57,715 bases of DNA from an uncultured Schlesneria sp. (GTDB taxonomy: Bacteria > Planctomycetota > Planctomycetia > Planctomycetales > Planctomycetaceae). A program made the position numbers and the translations under genes. Shown piece by piece: positions 26,797 through 35,889 of this stretch. Position 1 is the stretch's first letter. Each line of letters begins with the position of its first letter. The stretch spans positions 1 to 57,715 of the forward strand of contig CAILLA010000212.1 in NCBI GenBank assembly GCA_903834925.1, in the 5' to 3' direction. The notes below the pieces were generated by a model, which ran no database searches, was not told the origin of the DNA, and was given only the letters and a program-made list of their open reading frames with translations.

Positions 26797-29496
26797 TCAG
26801 GCCAAACCCGCAAAACGGCGCAGTACCCATTCGACACTAAGCAACCCCAGTAGCCAATACCAGAGCCACCAGGTGCTCCACAACGGTGTTCTTCTGACGA
26901 TCGGATCTCCCGCTTTCATGGGAACATCTTTGAGAATTTCTGCGAGTTCCGTCGCTTCTGTAATCACTTTCCCGCCCGATTGCTTTGCGATCGAAGCCAT
27001 CAGTTCGTGGTTAGGAAACGGATTCTGCTGTTCAAACGGGTCGTGCAGAATCTGAATGTCGAGGGATGTACTGTCGACCTGAGTGAACTCCTCCATGGCC
27101 GTCAGTTCAATTCGCATCGACTGGTTGGCCGATCCAACAGACAACCCATCAGCGATCGGGAGTTCGAGTGTGAACGTTGGCTTTCCCGCGATCGCGTCGG
27201 AACGAGGCAAATCGAATTCTTCCCCCCAAGCGATAAAGGGCCCCGTCTCGCCGCTCACCCGCGGTTTCCCATCAGGCCAGCGAACGGGCGAATAGTTCGA
27301 GTCAATGTCGCTTAATGACGCTTGAGGTTCGATCATGCTGGAAATCTTGTACAAACCCGTTTGATTTGCCGCTTCGTCGAACGCTGCTGCCGTAATCGAG
27401 ATTGTCTCACCGGGCTGATAGAACTTTTTGTCGGCCGTAACAACAAGGCGACGTCGCCCGATCGACGAGCTCTCCGTCAACCAGTAAATGGTATTTCTCC
27501 AGAATTTCCCGTAATTCTTCGAGCCGGCATCTCCCCATTTATTGAGAAAATCATTGGCCCAGGGTGACGTGATGGGCATCGCCATCGCCATCGTTCGTCC
27601 CTTTCCGAACTGCCCTACGACGATCGCAGGTTGATTGGAGGGAGGTGCCGAAGGCTCACCCTTCTTCACGGAAGGTGTTGTCGGATCAGGCTTCTTTGGT
27701 TCGGAATTTGTGACTCCCGGTGAACGACCCGTCAAATTCTTTTGAAGGTTCTCGAAAAAGCTTGGCTTTTTCGCCACGTTTCCGTCAGAAGTTGTGGTTG
27801 TCGCGACTTGAGGCGGTTCCGCAACAGTCAAATTTGACTTCGCGAGCACTCGTGTGAGATTTGGCTTGACCCCATTCCAGCGATTGGCACCGAAAAACGA
27901 TGGGAATTGACTGACGATCTCACGATTCATTTTGTCATCGGTCGCGATTGTCCAAATCGGATGTGAGATCGCATTCGGTTCGGCGACGATGCTCACCTGC
28001 AATCCAGGGATCCAGTCTGTCTCGCCATACATTTCGATCGGAAGCATTGACGCCACGGGTGTATCGTCCCATCGGCCCGCGCGGAAGCTTCGCTGGCCGC
28101 CAACCATCAGCAGACCACCGCCGCGTTGACTGACCCACTTCTCCATCCACTCCAACTGTTGATCCGTGAAGGAATCCGCGCCGACATCGCTCAGGATAAT
28201 CGCGTCGAACGCAGACAGTTCTGCGACAGTCTCAGGAAATCCGCGAGCCGAATTGACCCCGCTGTCTCCCACTCGCGATACCCGACCCCTTCCATACGGA
28301 GCATGCAGCGTGACGCACTCGATGTCTTCGTCTTCTGTGAGCGCTTGCTGCAAATCCGAGTAGGGGCCACGAAGTTCGTAATTGTTTCCCTTTTGAACCG
28401 GCTGCAGCGGCTGCGAACTTCCCTCAACGTAAAGCACGCGAATCTTCGTCCGATCAACTTGAATCTCGGCCTTGAATGAATTGTTTGTCGTTGAGACTTC
28501 GTCCGGCATCGTTGAAACAGTGAATTGCAGTTTGCGGGCCTTTGCCCCCGTGCGGAAGCTCAGTCCCACCGATTGAAACCCGTCATGCAGAGTTACAGGG
28601 ACGGGCGGTGACAAGGCTTGATCGGCTTCTCCCTCGACATTGGCTGGCGACGTCAGTGTCACTTCGCAGCGTCGCCCTTCGTATCCATAACTTCGCAAAA
28701 AGATTTGTGCCTCAACTTCGGCAAACCGCCTCGACCGTGGGGGCACGACGCAGGAAACAATGGCGACATCTCCCCCCTTCGCAGTATCGCCGACTGGGAC
28801 GACGTGAACGGGAACATTCAACTGAGAGAACTTTGCTGCAATTTGTTCAAGCCCCGCTGATTCGTGCGCGCGTCCATCTGAGAATACCACGAGCCCTGCA
28901 GGAGGGCGTCGTCCAAACCGACTCGATACTTGCTTGAGAGCCGCCAGTAATTGCGTATCCGAGTCGGTCGGCGCGAGCGGTTTGGATTTCGATTTTGGCG
29001 AAATACGAGCGGTTTCGGCTGCTAACAAATAATTCGATGGTTTGGCAAGCGGCGGATTGAGATCGTCTCGACCCTTTTCCGCCAAGCCGAGTTCGCTGTC
29101 GACCGCAGCCAGGCGGTGACCGAATCGAAACAGCTTGACGTTGGCATGTGGTGAATTCGCCGTTACCGAGTCCGCCTCACGCATCAGACGCAGCGCGTGC
29201 TCAAACCGAGTTTCTTTGTCTCCAACGGCCATGCTTTGGGATGAGTCGAGCAGATAGAACACATCAGGACGGTCAATCGGTCCCGCCGTCTGAGAGACGT
29301 CGGAAGGATTCAAGAGAATGACGAGCAGTGTGAGAACGGCCAACGCTCTGATGGCGAGCAAGTCCCAACGTCGTGACACGGCGGCAGATGGTCCACTCAT
29401 CCATCTCAGCAAGACAAACCCCGCCAGTATCGCCGCCGCTACCGCGAACGCGACGGAAGCCGTCAGAGGAGTCAAAAAGGTAAGTGCAGCCAACAT
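26797..29496 (-). CDS. Membrane protein with von Willebrand A domain and glutamine-amidotransferase-like domain
   Basis: 899 residues. Membrane segments lie near residues 10-30 and 48-65 and again at the C-terminus (WSTWWLWYWLLGLLSVEWVL). A vWA domain opens with VFYLLDSSQSM (MIDAS DxSxS, about 79-89). A Rossmann-like class-I glutamine amidotransferase fold follows (IRVLYVEGSS, then AFDAIILSDV and GGGLLMVGGQRSF), without a visible catalytic Cys. This architecture is common in Bat/MoxR clusters. The ATG at 29496 is preferred over an upstream TTG. It is placed between two pairs of family S genes. Such proteins probably carry ligand-binding domains on the outer face of the inner membrane. Confidence 0.9.
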   Translation of the reverse strand: MLAALTFLTPLTASVAFAVAAAILAGFVLLRWMSGPSAAVSRRWDLLAIRALAVLTLLVILLNPSDVSQTAGPIDRPDVFYLLDSSQSMAVGDKETRFEHALRLMREADSVTANSPHANVKLFRFGHRLAAVDSELGLAEKGRDDLNPPLAKPSNYLLAAETARISPKSKSKPLAPTDSDTQLLAALKQVSSRFGRRPPAGLVVFSDGRAHESAGLEQIAAKFSQLNVPVHVVPVGDTAKGGDVAIVSCVVPPRSRRFAEVEAQIFLRSYGYEGRRCEVTLTSPANVEGEADQALSPPVPVTLHDGFQSVGLSFRTGAKARKLQFTVSTMPDEVSTTNNSFKAEIQVDRTKIRVLYVEGSSQPLQPVQKGNNYELRGPYSDLQQALTEDEDIECVTLHAPYGRGRVSRVGDSGVNSARGFPETVAELSAFDAIILSDVGADSFTDQQLEWMEKWVSQRGGGLLMVGGQRSFRAGRWDDTPVASMLPIEMYGETDWIPGLQVSIVAEPNAISHPIWTIATDDKMNREIVSQFPSFFGANRWNGVKPNLTRVLAKSNLTVAEPPQVATTTTSDGNVAKKPSFFENLQKNLTGRSPGVTNSEPKKPDPTTPSVKKGEPSAPPSNQPAIVVGQFGKGRTMAMAMPITSPWANDFLNKWGDAGSKNYGKFWRNTIYWLTESSSIGRRRLVVTADKKFYQPGETISITAAAFDEAANQTGLYKISSMIEPQASLSDIDSNYSPVRWPDGKPRVSGETGPFIAWGEEFDLPRSDAIAGKPTFTLELPIADGLSVGSANQSMRIELTAMEEFTQVDSTSLDIQILHDPFEQQNPFPNHELMASIAKQSGGKVITEATELAEILKDVPMKAGDPIVRRTPLWSTWWLWYWLLGLLSVEWVLRRFAGLA

Positions 29497-29666
29497 ATTT
29501 TGTAATCTCAACGCTAAATCACTCAGGGTTTCATCACGGCATCCGAATGCCTTACTGCGAAATTATTGATTTCATCGCATCGTTTCCGCGTCCAATAATC
29601 GATTGTCTTCTCATGCGGTCGAGGTCACCCGGGCGAGATTTCCAAAACCATGCTTCAAAACATTCT

Positions 29667-30524
29667 TCATGGCGTTGCCTTTTGAGTTGCACCGATGGCG
29701 TTGACATCGAGCTGCCCCATCGAGCAGGTCACATAGTTATCTCGAAGGGTCGTCGATTTCCAAAATTCCTCGTGCAACGGCACGCGCCAAACTTCCTTGT
29801 CCCGATGGCGAACCCAGACTTCCCGCCAGGAAAACCGAATGGGGGAATAGTGCCAGCGTTGGCCCTCTGCTGTCTTGATTGATTCGATCATGATCAGAAC
29901 TTCGGGATCAGTCCCGTTGTCAAGCAGGAAACTGAATATCGCACCGTCAAGGACATCCGGGTTCGTGCTGTTGAATCGGAATAGTGGCGTGGTCGTCAAT
30001 CGCAATTGATGAGTTTGCTTCCCAGACTGTAACTCAGCGGTAAACTCGCGCAAGATCGCTCGCATTTGAACCAGTCGAAGTCGCTCATTCGATGCAGGTT
30101 CGGGAGCGTCTGTTAGTAGTGTCGGTTTCACGCCGGGGATGTTCGATTCCCACGTCCGAATGTTGCCGATCGCCACTTGCTGCAGAGGTTTTCGAGTGAG
30201 CGAATGAAATTCGTGAAACGCCTCAAGTTGACCGCTCCCGTTGACGTAAGCACCCAGACACCCAATCAATTCAGCCCGACCTTGTGACGTCCAAACCCAG
30301 ACAGCACCCAAATTTCCTTCGGCTGTCCATCGCATGACGGGCTTTTCGGTCAGAGTGAGCTTCTGCTTCTTCGCGTCATCGAGAAAGAATTCGTACTTCT
30401 CAGCTTGCGCTTGGAAATACGGCTCAAGAATTCGAACAACCTGCTTCTCGTCAAGCTTTGGGATTTCACCGGCTTGACCGATCGCGGTCGACATCAACAT
30501 CAGGCATAGATCAAAGACAATCAT
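29667..30524 (-). CDS. Family S secreted protein, member 9
   Basis: 285 residues with a very short signal peptide (MIVFDLCLMLMSTAIGQAGE). Block 1 is EKPVMRWTAE, then GAVWVWTSQGRAELIG (RAE in place of the usual RPE/RPV) and FHEFHSL. The middle is ESNIPGVKPTLLTDAPEPASN, then RLVQMRAILREF. Block 2 is LRLTTTPLFRFNSTNP, then VLDGAIFSFLLDNGTDPEVLIMIES, WHYSPIRFSW and EVWRVPL. The start codon overlaps a TAA, and the ribosome site is weak. It lies 64 bases after member 10 and 171 bases before the vWA protein. Confidence 0.86.
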   Translation of the reverse strand: MIVFDLCLMLMSTAIGQAGEIPKLDEKQVVRILEPYFQAQAEKYEFFLDDAKKQKLTLTEKPVMRWTAEGNLGAVWVWTSQGRAELIGCLGAYVNGSGQLEAFHEFHSLTRKPLQQVAIGNIRTWESNIPGVKPTLLTDAPEPASNERLRLVQMRAILREFTAELQSGKQTHQLRLTTTPLFRFNSTNPDVLDGAIFSFLLDNGTDPEVLIMIESIKTAEGQRWHYSPIRFSWREVWVRHRDKEVWRVPLHEEFWKSTTLRDNYVTCSMGQLDVNAIGATQKATP

Positions 30525-30588
30525 TTAAGCTGCTCGTCGTTTCGTTCACGGAATATTTTCGAAAGGGATCTTTTCCGAAGTTTGCGTT

Positions 30589-31446
30589 TCATTTCTTGTC
30601 GGTTGGAACTGTCACTCGTCCGCCAAAAAATGTTTCATAAGGCTTCTTCGATTCACCGGTCACCCAGCCGCCGCCCCCTTTCGACGTCCAGACCTCACGG
30701 TCATGTAGCGTCAAACGAATTGGTCGCGAAGTAAAGGTGATTGGTGCGTAATACCAACGCGGAGCCGGCTTCTCATCACGACATTCCAAAAGCATTAATA
30801 ACTCGGGATCGGTTCCTCGAGTCCAGACATACGCGAACAATCCTCCGTCGATGACTTTTGCTTCGGTAGATTCGTAACGAAAAAGTGGTTGTGGCAACCA
30901 ACGCAGTTCCCAATCCTTTTCTTCGTGCTTCATGACGGCATTGAATCCCCGCGCCAACGCGCGCATCTGCGACATTCGGAGCGACGCCGATTTTGCAGGA
31001 GTTTCGGAATCGGGGAACGGAGTCATCGTCAGACCGGCAGTTGGCTGCCAGATCCCGTCCCCCACCATTTTCGTGCGCGGCAATCCTTCAGTCGCGAGTG
31101 AATGAAATTCATGAGCAACGCTACGAGTTCCCTCTTCGGTCTTCGATGCCAGAATGCACCCAACCACCTCGGGACGGCCCAGGTGCGTCCACAGAAACAG
31201 ATCCCCCGACCAGTCGTCGTCTTGCTTCCAGCGAAAGACAGGTTTGTCAACCAGTTTCATTTGCATCGAACGATTTTCGTCATGGAAAAACTCGTAGGTC
31301 TTCGCTTGCTGCAAATAGTACTCGTGCAACCAACGATGCGAGGCGGTCTCAGCGACGGCCACGTCTTCCTTCGCGTCCGATTGTGCGCGGACAATGGCTT
31401 GCGACATCAGCAAAAGTCCGATCGTCAGTATCATCCCAATTTTCAC
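30589..31446 (-). CDS. Family S secreted protein, member 10
   Basis: 285 residues, GTG start with AAGGT eight bases upstream. The signal peptide is KIGMILTIGLLLMSQAIVRAQ. Block 1 is DKPVFRWKQD, then GDLFLWTHLGRPEVVG and AHEFHSLA. The middle is WQPTAGLTM, then PFPDSETPAKSASLRMSQMR. Block 2 is ELRWLPQPLFRYEST, then VIDGGLFAYVWTRGTDPELL, WYYAPITF and EVWTSKGGGG. It is 9 bases after the coiled-coil protein of the MoxR block, so it is co-transcribed with it. Confidence 0.87.
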   Translation of the reverse strand: MKIGMILTIGLLLMSQAIVRAQSDAKEDVAVAETASHRWLHEYYLQQAKTYEFFHDENRSMQMKLVDKPVFRWKQDDDWSGDLFLWTHLGRPEVVGCILASKTEEGTRSVAHEFHSLATEGLPRTKMVGDGIWQPTAGLTMTPFPDSETPAKSASLRMSQMRALARGFNAVMKHEEKDWELRWLPQPLFRYESTEAKVIDGGLFAYVWTRGTDPELLMLLECRDEKPAPRWYYAPITFTSRPIRLTLHDREVWTSKGGGGWVTGESKKPYETFFGGRVTVPTDKK

Positions 31447-31455
31447 GTCATTACC

Positions 31456-33540
31456 TTATTTTCTTTTCACAGGGCGGTTTGATCTTGACATTTCGCTCTG
31501 ATCACTTCGATCACCAGACAGGACTTTGTAGTAGCGTTCAACGAATTCCTGATACTTCGGTGGAGTCGCATCGTCCGAGTTATTGCCGAAATCTCCGAGT
31601 AGCAGGGTTTGGATTCGAATCTGAACTTCTTCCTGAAGATTAATCAGGACCACATCGTAGCCGTTCGGAGGAAGGTAGTAGTCATTGTTGAAAGCCCAAT
31701 TGACCGCCGCACGAGCGGTCGATTGATCGACGGCGAATCCCGCTGCTTTCATTTCCTTTTCCAACAACGTACGGGCCTCGGCACCAACCCCCAGCTTGTC
31801 GAGTTTATCCAAAAGTTCCCGCGCCTCACGGTGCCATGAACTCACTTGAGAGGGTGTTTCCAGTTCTTTGAGTCTTTCCCGAAGATCAATCAGCGCTGCC
31901 TCAAGCTTTCTTAATTCCTCGGCCTGTGGAGCGACGATGCTGCGGTATGCCGCGTCCAGACGCTGAGCCATAATTTCAAATCGCTCTGCCAGATCAAGAC
32001 TGGACATTTTCGCATCCGAATTCTTGCCTGAACGGATCAGAGCGCCGACTCCATCCATCTGTTCAACCATCTTGTTGATGTCCATCTCTTTCAAGATTGC
32101 CTGAATTCTGGCGACGGTCTCTTTCGCTGCGGGATCGTCCGAACGAGCGACTGTGGTGAGAACGTCTTGCAATGTCTTGCCCGTCTGAGTCAACTTGTCG
32201 GCTCGACGAGCCACCGCCTCACGCAGTTGTTCGGCAGTCATTCCGTTCGCGCCACGACCATTTTTATTTTCTGATTTCTTATCGCCGCCCCCATAAGAGC
32301 CCTCAGTCCCCTTCGGCGAATCATCGCTTGAACCACCCTTTTCTGAATCACCCTCTTTCTTCTCGGGGGACAGCTTTTTGCCCGTTCCATCAGCGGAGTC
32401 CTGATCGCCGCCTCTCTGAGAATCCCCTTTTTCTTTCTCGCCGCCGCCTGGATTCTTAGCATCAGCTTCTTTGGCTCCGGCACCGCCGGTGTTTTTCTCA
32501 TCCGTTTCTTTGTCACCGGCACCGCCGGGGTTCTTCTCATCTTCTTCTTCTTTGGTTCCGGCACCACCGGGATTCTTATCATCTGCTTTTTTGCCTCCGG
32601 CATCACCGGGTTTCTTAGCATCTGTTTCTTTTCCACCGGCACCACCTGGATTCTTCTCGACGACCTCTTTAGCCCCAAGTTTTCCAGGTTTCTTCCCGTC
32701 ATCTGTTCCGCCGTCCGAGCCTTCTGGATCTGGCTTGTCTCCCGCCGTGGATTTGTCTTTGTCATCCGACGATTTTGCAGCGGCGTGATTTTTTGCAGCA
32801 TCCTTCTGGCGTTCACGTGAATCTCCCTCTCCCTTTTCATCCTTGTCTCCCTTCCCCTTACCTCCACTTCCTTTCGAATCGGGAGATGACTCGGGCGGGG
32901 TCTCCGACTTCGGGTCGACTTTCATTTTTCCAGAACTCGAGACGATCGGGTTGAGCGCTCCCTCAAACGTTTCGGCAAATTCTCGTTCGAGTTTGCTCAG
33001 TTCGGTCGCCAATTGCCTGGCATCCGCAACTTGTTGAGGGGCATCTTCTTTCAGCAAGGTTTCGAGCTGTTTAATGATCTCTCTAAGCTTCTCATTCGCC
33101 TCATTCGCCTCAGTCTTCGCGGCCTTTGTCTCTCCCTTATTGATCAATGTTGTCACTGATTCGGTGGTTGTGGCAGCCTCGGTAATGCGAGTTTTTGCTA
33201 GTTCCGACGCCTTCTTCAGCTTCAACAAAACACGTTCGATATCCCGTGCTTCAAACGAAACATCAATCTGTTTGTCTCGCAATTCATTGCGAGCGGGCCT
33301 CGCGACCTTTGCAGCAGTTGTCGTGGCATTTTCGTTCGAGGTTTGGTCCTGGCCCGAGCATCGGTCAATCGACGCAAAGTGTCCTAAAGCAAACGCACAA
33401 CCGAGCGCCAACAGCTTGCGATGTTGATTGATCCCCATTTCCCGTTTTCCTTTCGAGACGTCCAATGATCCCGCGAATCGACGATCACCGAAATTGTTCG
33501 TAAACCGTAGTCCTGTCCACACACCCAAACGCTCTGTCAT
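31456..33540 (-). CDS. Coiled-coil protein with central low-complexity KNPGGAG repeats
   Basis: 694 residues. An N-terminal signal-like segment (KLLALGCAFALGHFA) is followed by a long coiled coil (IERVLLKLKKASELAKTRI, about residues 95-215). A hydrophilic Lys/Glu/Gly/Asp linker (about 215-430) contains five to six 13-residue repeats of the type KNPGGAGxKExDE. A second coiled-coil domain runs to the C-terminus (LRKLEAALIDLRERLKELE). The start ATG overlaps the stop of the upstream gene (ATGA) and has AAGGGGG upstream. An alternative ATG at 33438, with AAAGGA, sits right before the signal segment. It is probably a periplasmic or envelope scaffold of the MoxR/vWA system. Confidence 0.85.
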   Translation of the reverse strand: MTERLGVWTGLRFTNNFGDRRFAGSLDVSKGKREMGINQHRKLLALGCAFALGHFASIDRCSGQDQTSNENATTTAAKVARPARNELRDKQIDVSFEARDIERVLLKLKKASELAKTRITEAATTTESVTTLINKGETKAAKTEANEANEKLREIIKQLETLLKEDAPQQVADARQLATELSKLEREFAETFEGALNPIVSSSGKMKVDPKSETPPESSPDSKGSGGKGKGDKDEKGEGDSRERQKDAAKNHAAAKSSDDKDKSTAGDKPDPEGSDGGTDDGKKPGKLGAKEVVEKNPGGAGGKETDAKKPGDAGGKKADDKNPGGAGTKEEEDEKNPGGAGDKETDEKNTGGAGAKEADAKNPGGGEKEKGDSQRGGDQDSADGTGKKLSPEKKEGDSEKGGSSDDSPKGTEGSYGGGDKKSENKNGRGANGMTAEQLREAVARRADKLTQTGKTLQDVLTTVARSDDPAAKETVARIQAILKEMDINKMVEQMDGVGALIRSGKNSDAKMSSLDLAERFEIMAQRLDAAYRSIVAPQAEELRKLEAALIDLRERLKELETPSQVSSWHREARELLDKLDKLGVGAEARTLLEKEMKAAGFAVDQSTARAAVNWAFNNDYYLPPNGYDVVLINLQEEVQIRIQTLLLGDFGNNSDDATPPKYQEFVERYYKVLSGDRSDQSEMSRSNRPVKRK
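32440..32690 (-). repeat. In-frame 39-base tandem repeats
   Basis: About six tandem units, mostly 39 bases, encode the KNPGGAG-x-KE-x-DE repeats of the coiled-coil protein. The GGCACCACC/GGCACCGCC segments recur at regular spacing on the plus strand. Since it stays in frame and varies mainly in codon choice, it is coding low complexity and a likely site of slippage length change. Confidence 0.75.
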
Positions 33541-35798
33541 TGTGTGTCCCCCTTCGACTCGCGCGTCTCTTCTGGTTCGGCATCGAGCGATTCAGCAACA
33601 GAACTCTCTTCCGCGATCAGCGCTTCGAGGCGCTGAATCAGTTCACGAGCTTCCTCTTTGTCTGTCTTTGGTCGACGCAGTTTTTGAGCCTGCAATCGAT
33701 CATACGCCCGCATTGCCGCCAGTTGGGCCGCATCAGGGTTTTTGAGAATGAACAGCGCCGCGAGATCCCGTTGCTCAATCAGGAACTTGAGTGCATCCTT
33801 CATCTGCAGCGTCGCGTTCTCCCACTTACCAACGGACATTGAATCGACAGCGGCCAGCATTGCGGTCTCGGCTTGAAAGAAGAGATCAACCGAATCGAAG
33901 CCACGTGCCAATAACCCCTCTGCCGACTCCCGAACATTCTGAGCCAGGTCGGTCTCAAATTTCATCAACTGATCAAGCGTCGACGCATCCGGATTTCGTC
34001 CCGCAGCCGCTCGCTTTTCGATTTGCATTGTGCGGTTGAGACCAAATCGCTGTTGTTTGATCAACTCTTCCAACGTCTTCAAACTACCCCCCCCCATACT
34101 CGGCATCGGATCGGGATCAATCATTTTATAACTTCGCTTGAAGGGCCGAATGTCGATAAAACGCATATCTGTTTCAGTTCGTTGCGGGTTGTCAGGGCGA
34201 TTGTCTTCGGCATACCCGAAGTACATCACGCTGTCCTTTTGCGTGAGCTCGAATAACTCCAAAGGTAAGGCTTTTTCTAAAGCCGTTTGAGTCGTCGGCG
34301 AAACCTTGCCCGTGGCGGTAAATTCATTCGCGGCAGCAACCACCGTCGCGAACTCTTCAGCGATCAACGGAACTGTCTGCTCGTTATTGACCTGAAACAC
34401 GACGCCGGCCTGTGACAGGCCGTAATCGTCCCGAACGCGAATCCGCATCAACAATTCCGCCAGAGAATGAACTTCAATCGAATCACCGGGTGACTCAAAC
34501 GATACCTGCGGCGGTTGATCCTGACGTACGCGGATGCGGTATTTCGTTTCTGCCAACTTCGTGCCATCTCGGGCTTCGGCGACGATCGTGTAATTTCGAT
34601 CCTCAACGAGCGCCAAGGACGTAGTAAACGTGTTCAGAGCCGCCGCAGAACTTCCCCCGGAAGATGACTCGGCAGTTCGTTCTCGTAGCGGAAGTTCAAT
34701 CGGGAGATTCTTGTCTTCGTCATCAATAGGAGTCCGACGAGGAGCCAGCACAATTGACGCCGACTTAACCGGCTTGTCAAACGTCACGTCAAAGACCGCA
34801 ACGGTCCCTTCGAGCGCCGAGAGATTCCCATCTAAAAAGGTTGTCTTTTCCTGGCCTGTATACGCTGGCGGAGTCAAGTCGATCTTCAATGCTTCGATCG
34901 CAAGCGGTCGACGAACATCGATCAGATAGGTTGCACTGGCGAGTTCGCCCGCGACAACGCGGTACTCGACTGGCTTCACGATCCGATCCAGCTTCGCAAT
35001 AAACTCGGCCCGAGGACGAGAAGCCGTTCCCTTCGAAGATTGTTCGGTGTTGCTCGGTTTCAATTCTTCGAGCGTTCGTTCCGTCCATTCCGCGTTGGCC
35101 TCGTCGGCCAGCCTGGTCATGAGCACAACTTTCCGGTTTGTTCGGCCGATCAAATCGATTTCGATCTGCGTCCCCGCCCCCTCGTCGATCGTCAGATGGC
35201 CGGGTTGCACTTCCAAATCGCGGTAAGAAGTGTCGGCCAATGCGGCCCGTTGCGCCGCGCTCCTCCATTCCCAGTCAAGACTCGACGCGCCGAACAACAA
35301 TGTCGCGAAACCTACTGCAATTCCTGCGAGCAGCCACAATCGCTTGACGGGAATGACATCTTCGATGGTCAATGGCAAGGCTCTCTGATGAGTCTGCGCG
35401 GCCATCGCCGCGACAAGCGATGATGCGACCCCGTCGTTTTTGATCTCTTCCGCCGGCATCTCGCCAAACTGCACCGTCGTGCGCACAGCCTGACCTAGTT
35501 CTGGAAACGCTTGCTCAATCTCGGACGCCGTTGCAGGGCGTCCCGTATGTGTCAGTGTCTGCCACAGCGAACGAACGAAATAGGCAACGACACCAACTGC
35601 AACCGAAATCAATAACGTGGCACGAATTGATCGATTGAGTTCCCATGCATAGTCGGCCATGGCAATCAGGCCGAAGCCAGCCACCGCCAACAGGAGACTG
35701 CTGGCAAGCACCTGCCAAAGCTGTGTTCGTCGTTTTCGCGACCAGACTGACTGAAAGCGATTCAGGAATGCGGCTTCGCGAATGGTTGTTGCACTCAT
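33537..35798 (-). CDS. DUF4175-like membrane protein of the MoxR/vWA block
   Basis: About 753 residues. Two membrane helices (QVLASSLLLAVAGFGLIAM and ATLLISVAVGVVAYFV) are followed by a soluble loop, a third helix (LWLLAGIAVGFATLLFG), then Ig-like beta domains (LTIDEGAGTQIEIDLIG; PPAYTGQEKTTFLDGNLSALEG). The end is helical and charged. The arrangement fits DUF4175-type proteins near moxR genes. The start ATG 35798 has GGAG eight bases upstream. The frame is open to 36038, but that part lies inside the preceding gene. The stop overlaps the next start (ATGA), indicating translational coupling. Confidence 0.82.
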   Translation of the reverse strand: MSATTIREAAFLNRFQSVWSRKRRTQLWQVLASSLLLAVAGFGLIAMADYAWELNRSIRATLLISVAVGVVAYFVRSLWQTLTHTGRPATASEIEQAFPELGQAVRTTVQFGEMPAEEIKNDGVASSLVAAMAAQTHQRALPLTIEDVIPVKRLWLLAGIAVGFATLLFGASSLDWEWRSAAQRAALADTSYRDLEVQPGHLTIDEGAGTQIEIDLIGRTNRKVVLMTRLADEANAEWTERTLEELKPSNTEQSSKGTASRPRAEFIAKLDRIVKPVEYRVVAGELASATYLIDVRRPLAIEALKIDLTPPAYTGQEKTTFLDGNLSALEGTVAVFDVTFDKPVKSASIVLAPRRTPIDDEDKNLPIELPLRERTAESSSGGSSAAALNTFTTSLALVEDRNYTIVAEARDGTKLAETKYRIRVRQDQPPQVSFESPGDSIEVHSLAELLMRIRVRDDYGLSQAGVVFQVNNEQTVPLIAEEFATVVAAANEFTATGKVSPTTQTALEKALPLELFELTQKDSVMYFGYAEDNRPDNPQRTETDMRFIDIRPFKRSYKMIDPDPMPSMGGGSLKTLEELIKQQRFGLNRTMQIEKRAAAGRNPDASTLDQLMKFETDLAQNVRESAEGLLARGFDSVDLFFQAETAMLAAVDSMSVGKWENATLQMKDALKFLIEQRDLAALFILKNPDAAQLAAMRAYDRLQAQKLRRPKTDKEEARELIQRLEALIAEESSVAESLDAEPEETRESKGDTQ

Positions 35799-35889
35799 CT
35801 CACTTCTCCGAATCTCAAGACGCGAACGTCCAATGAACCCCGTAATATCGATTCCCGATTCATCTCTGTCATTGCAACACCAATCCAAT

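Noticed and set aside
32440-32690. CRISPR array
   Set aside because: The tandem 39-base units have no unique spacers and stay in frame inside a gene; no cas genes are present.
32172-32867. Long Pro/Ser-rich and Arg/Lys-rich frames antisense or out of phase within the coiled-coil gene
   Set aside because: They are shadows of the tandem KNPGGAG coding repeats.
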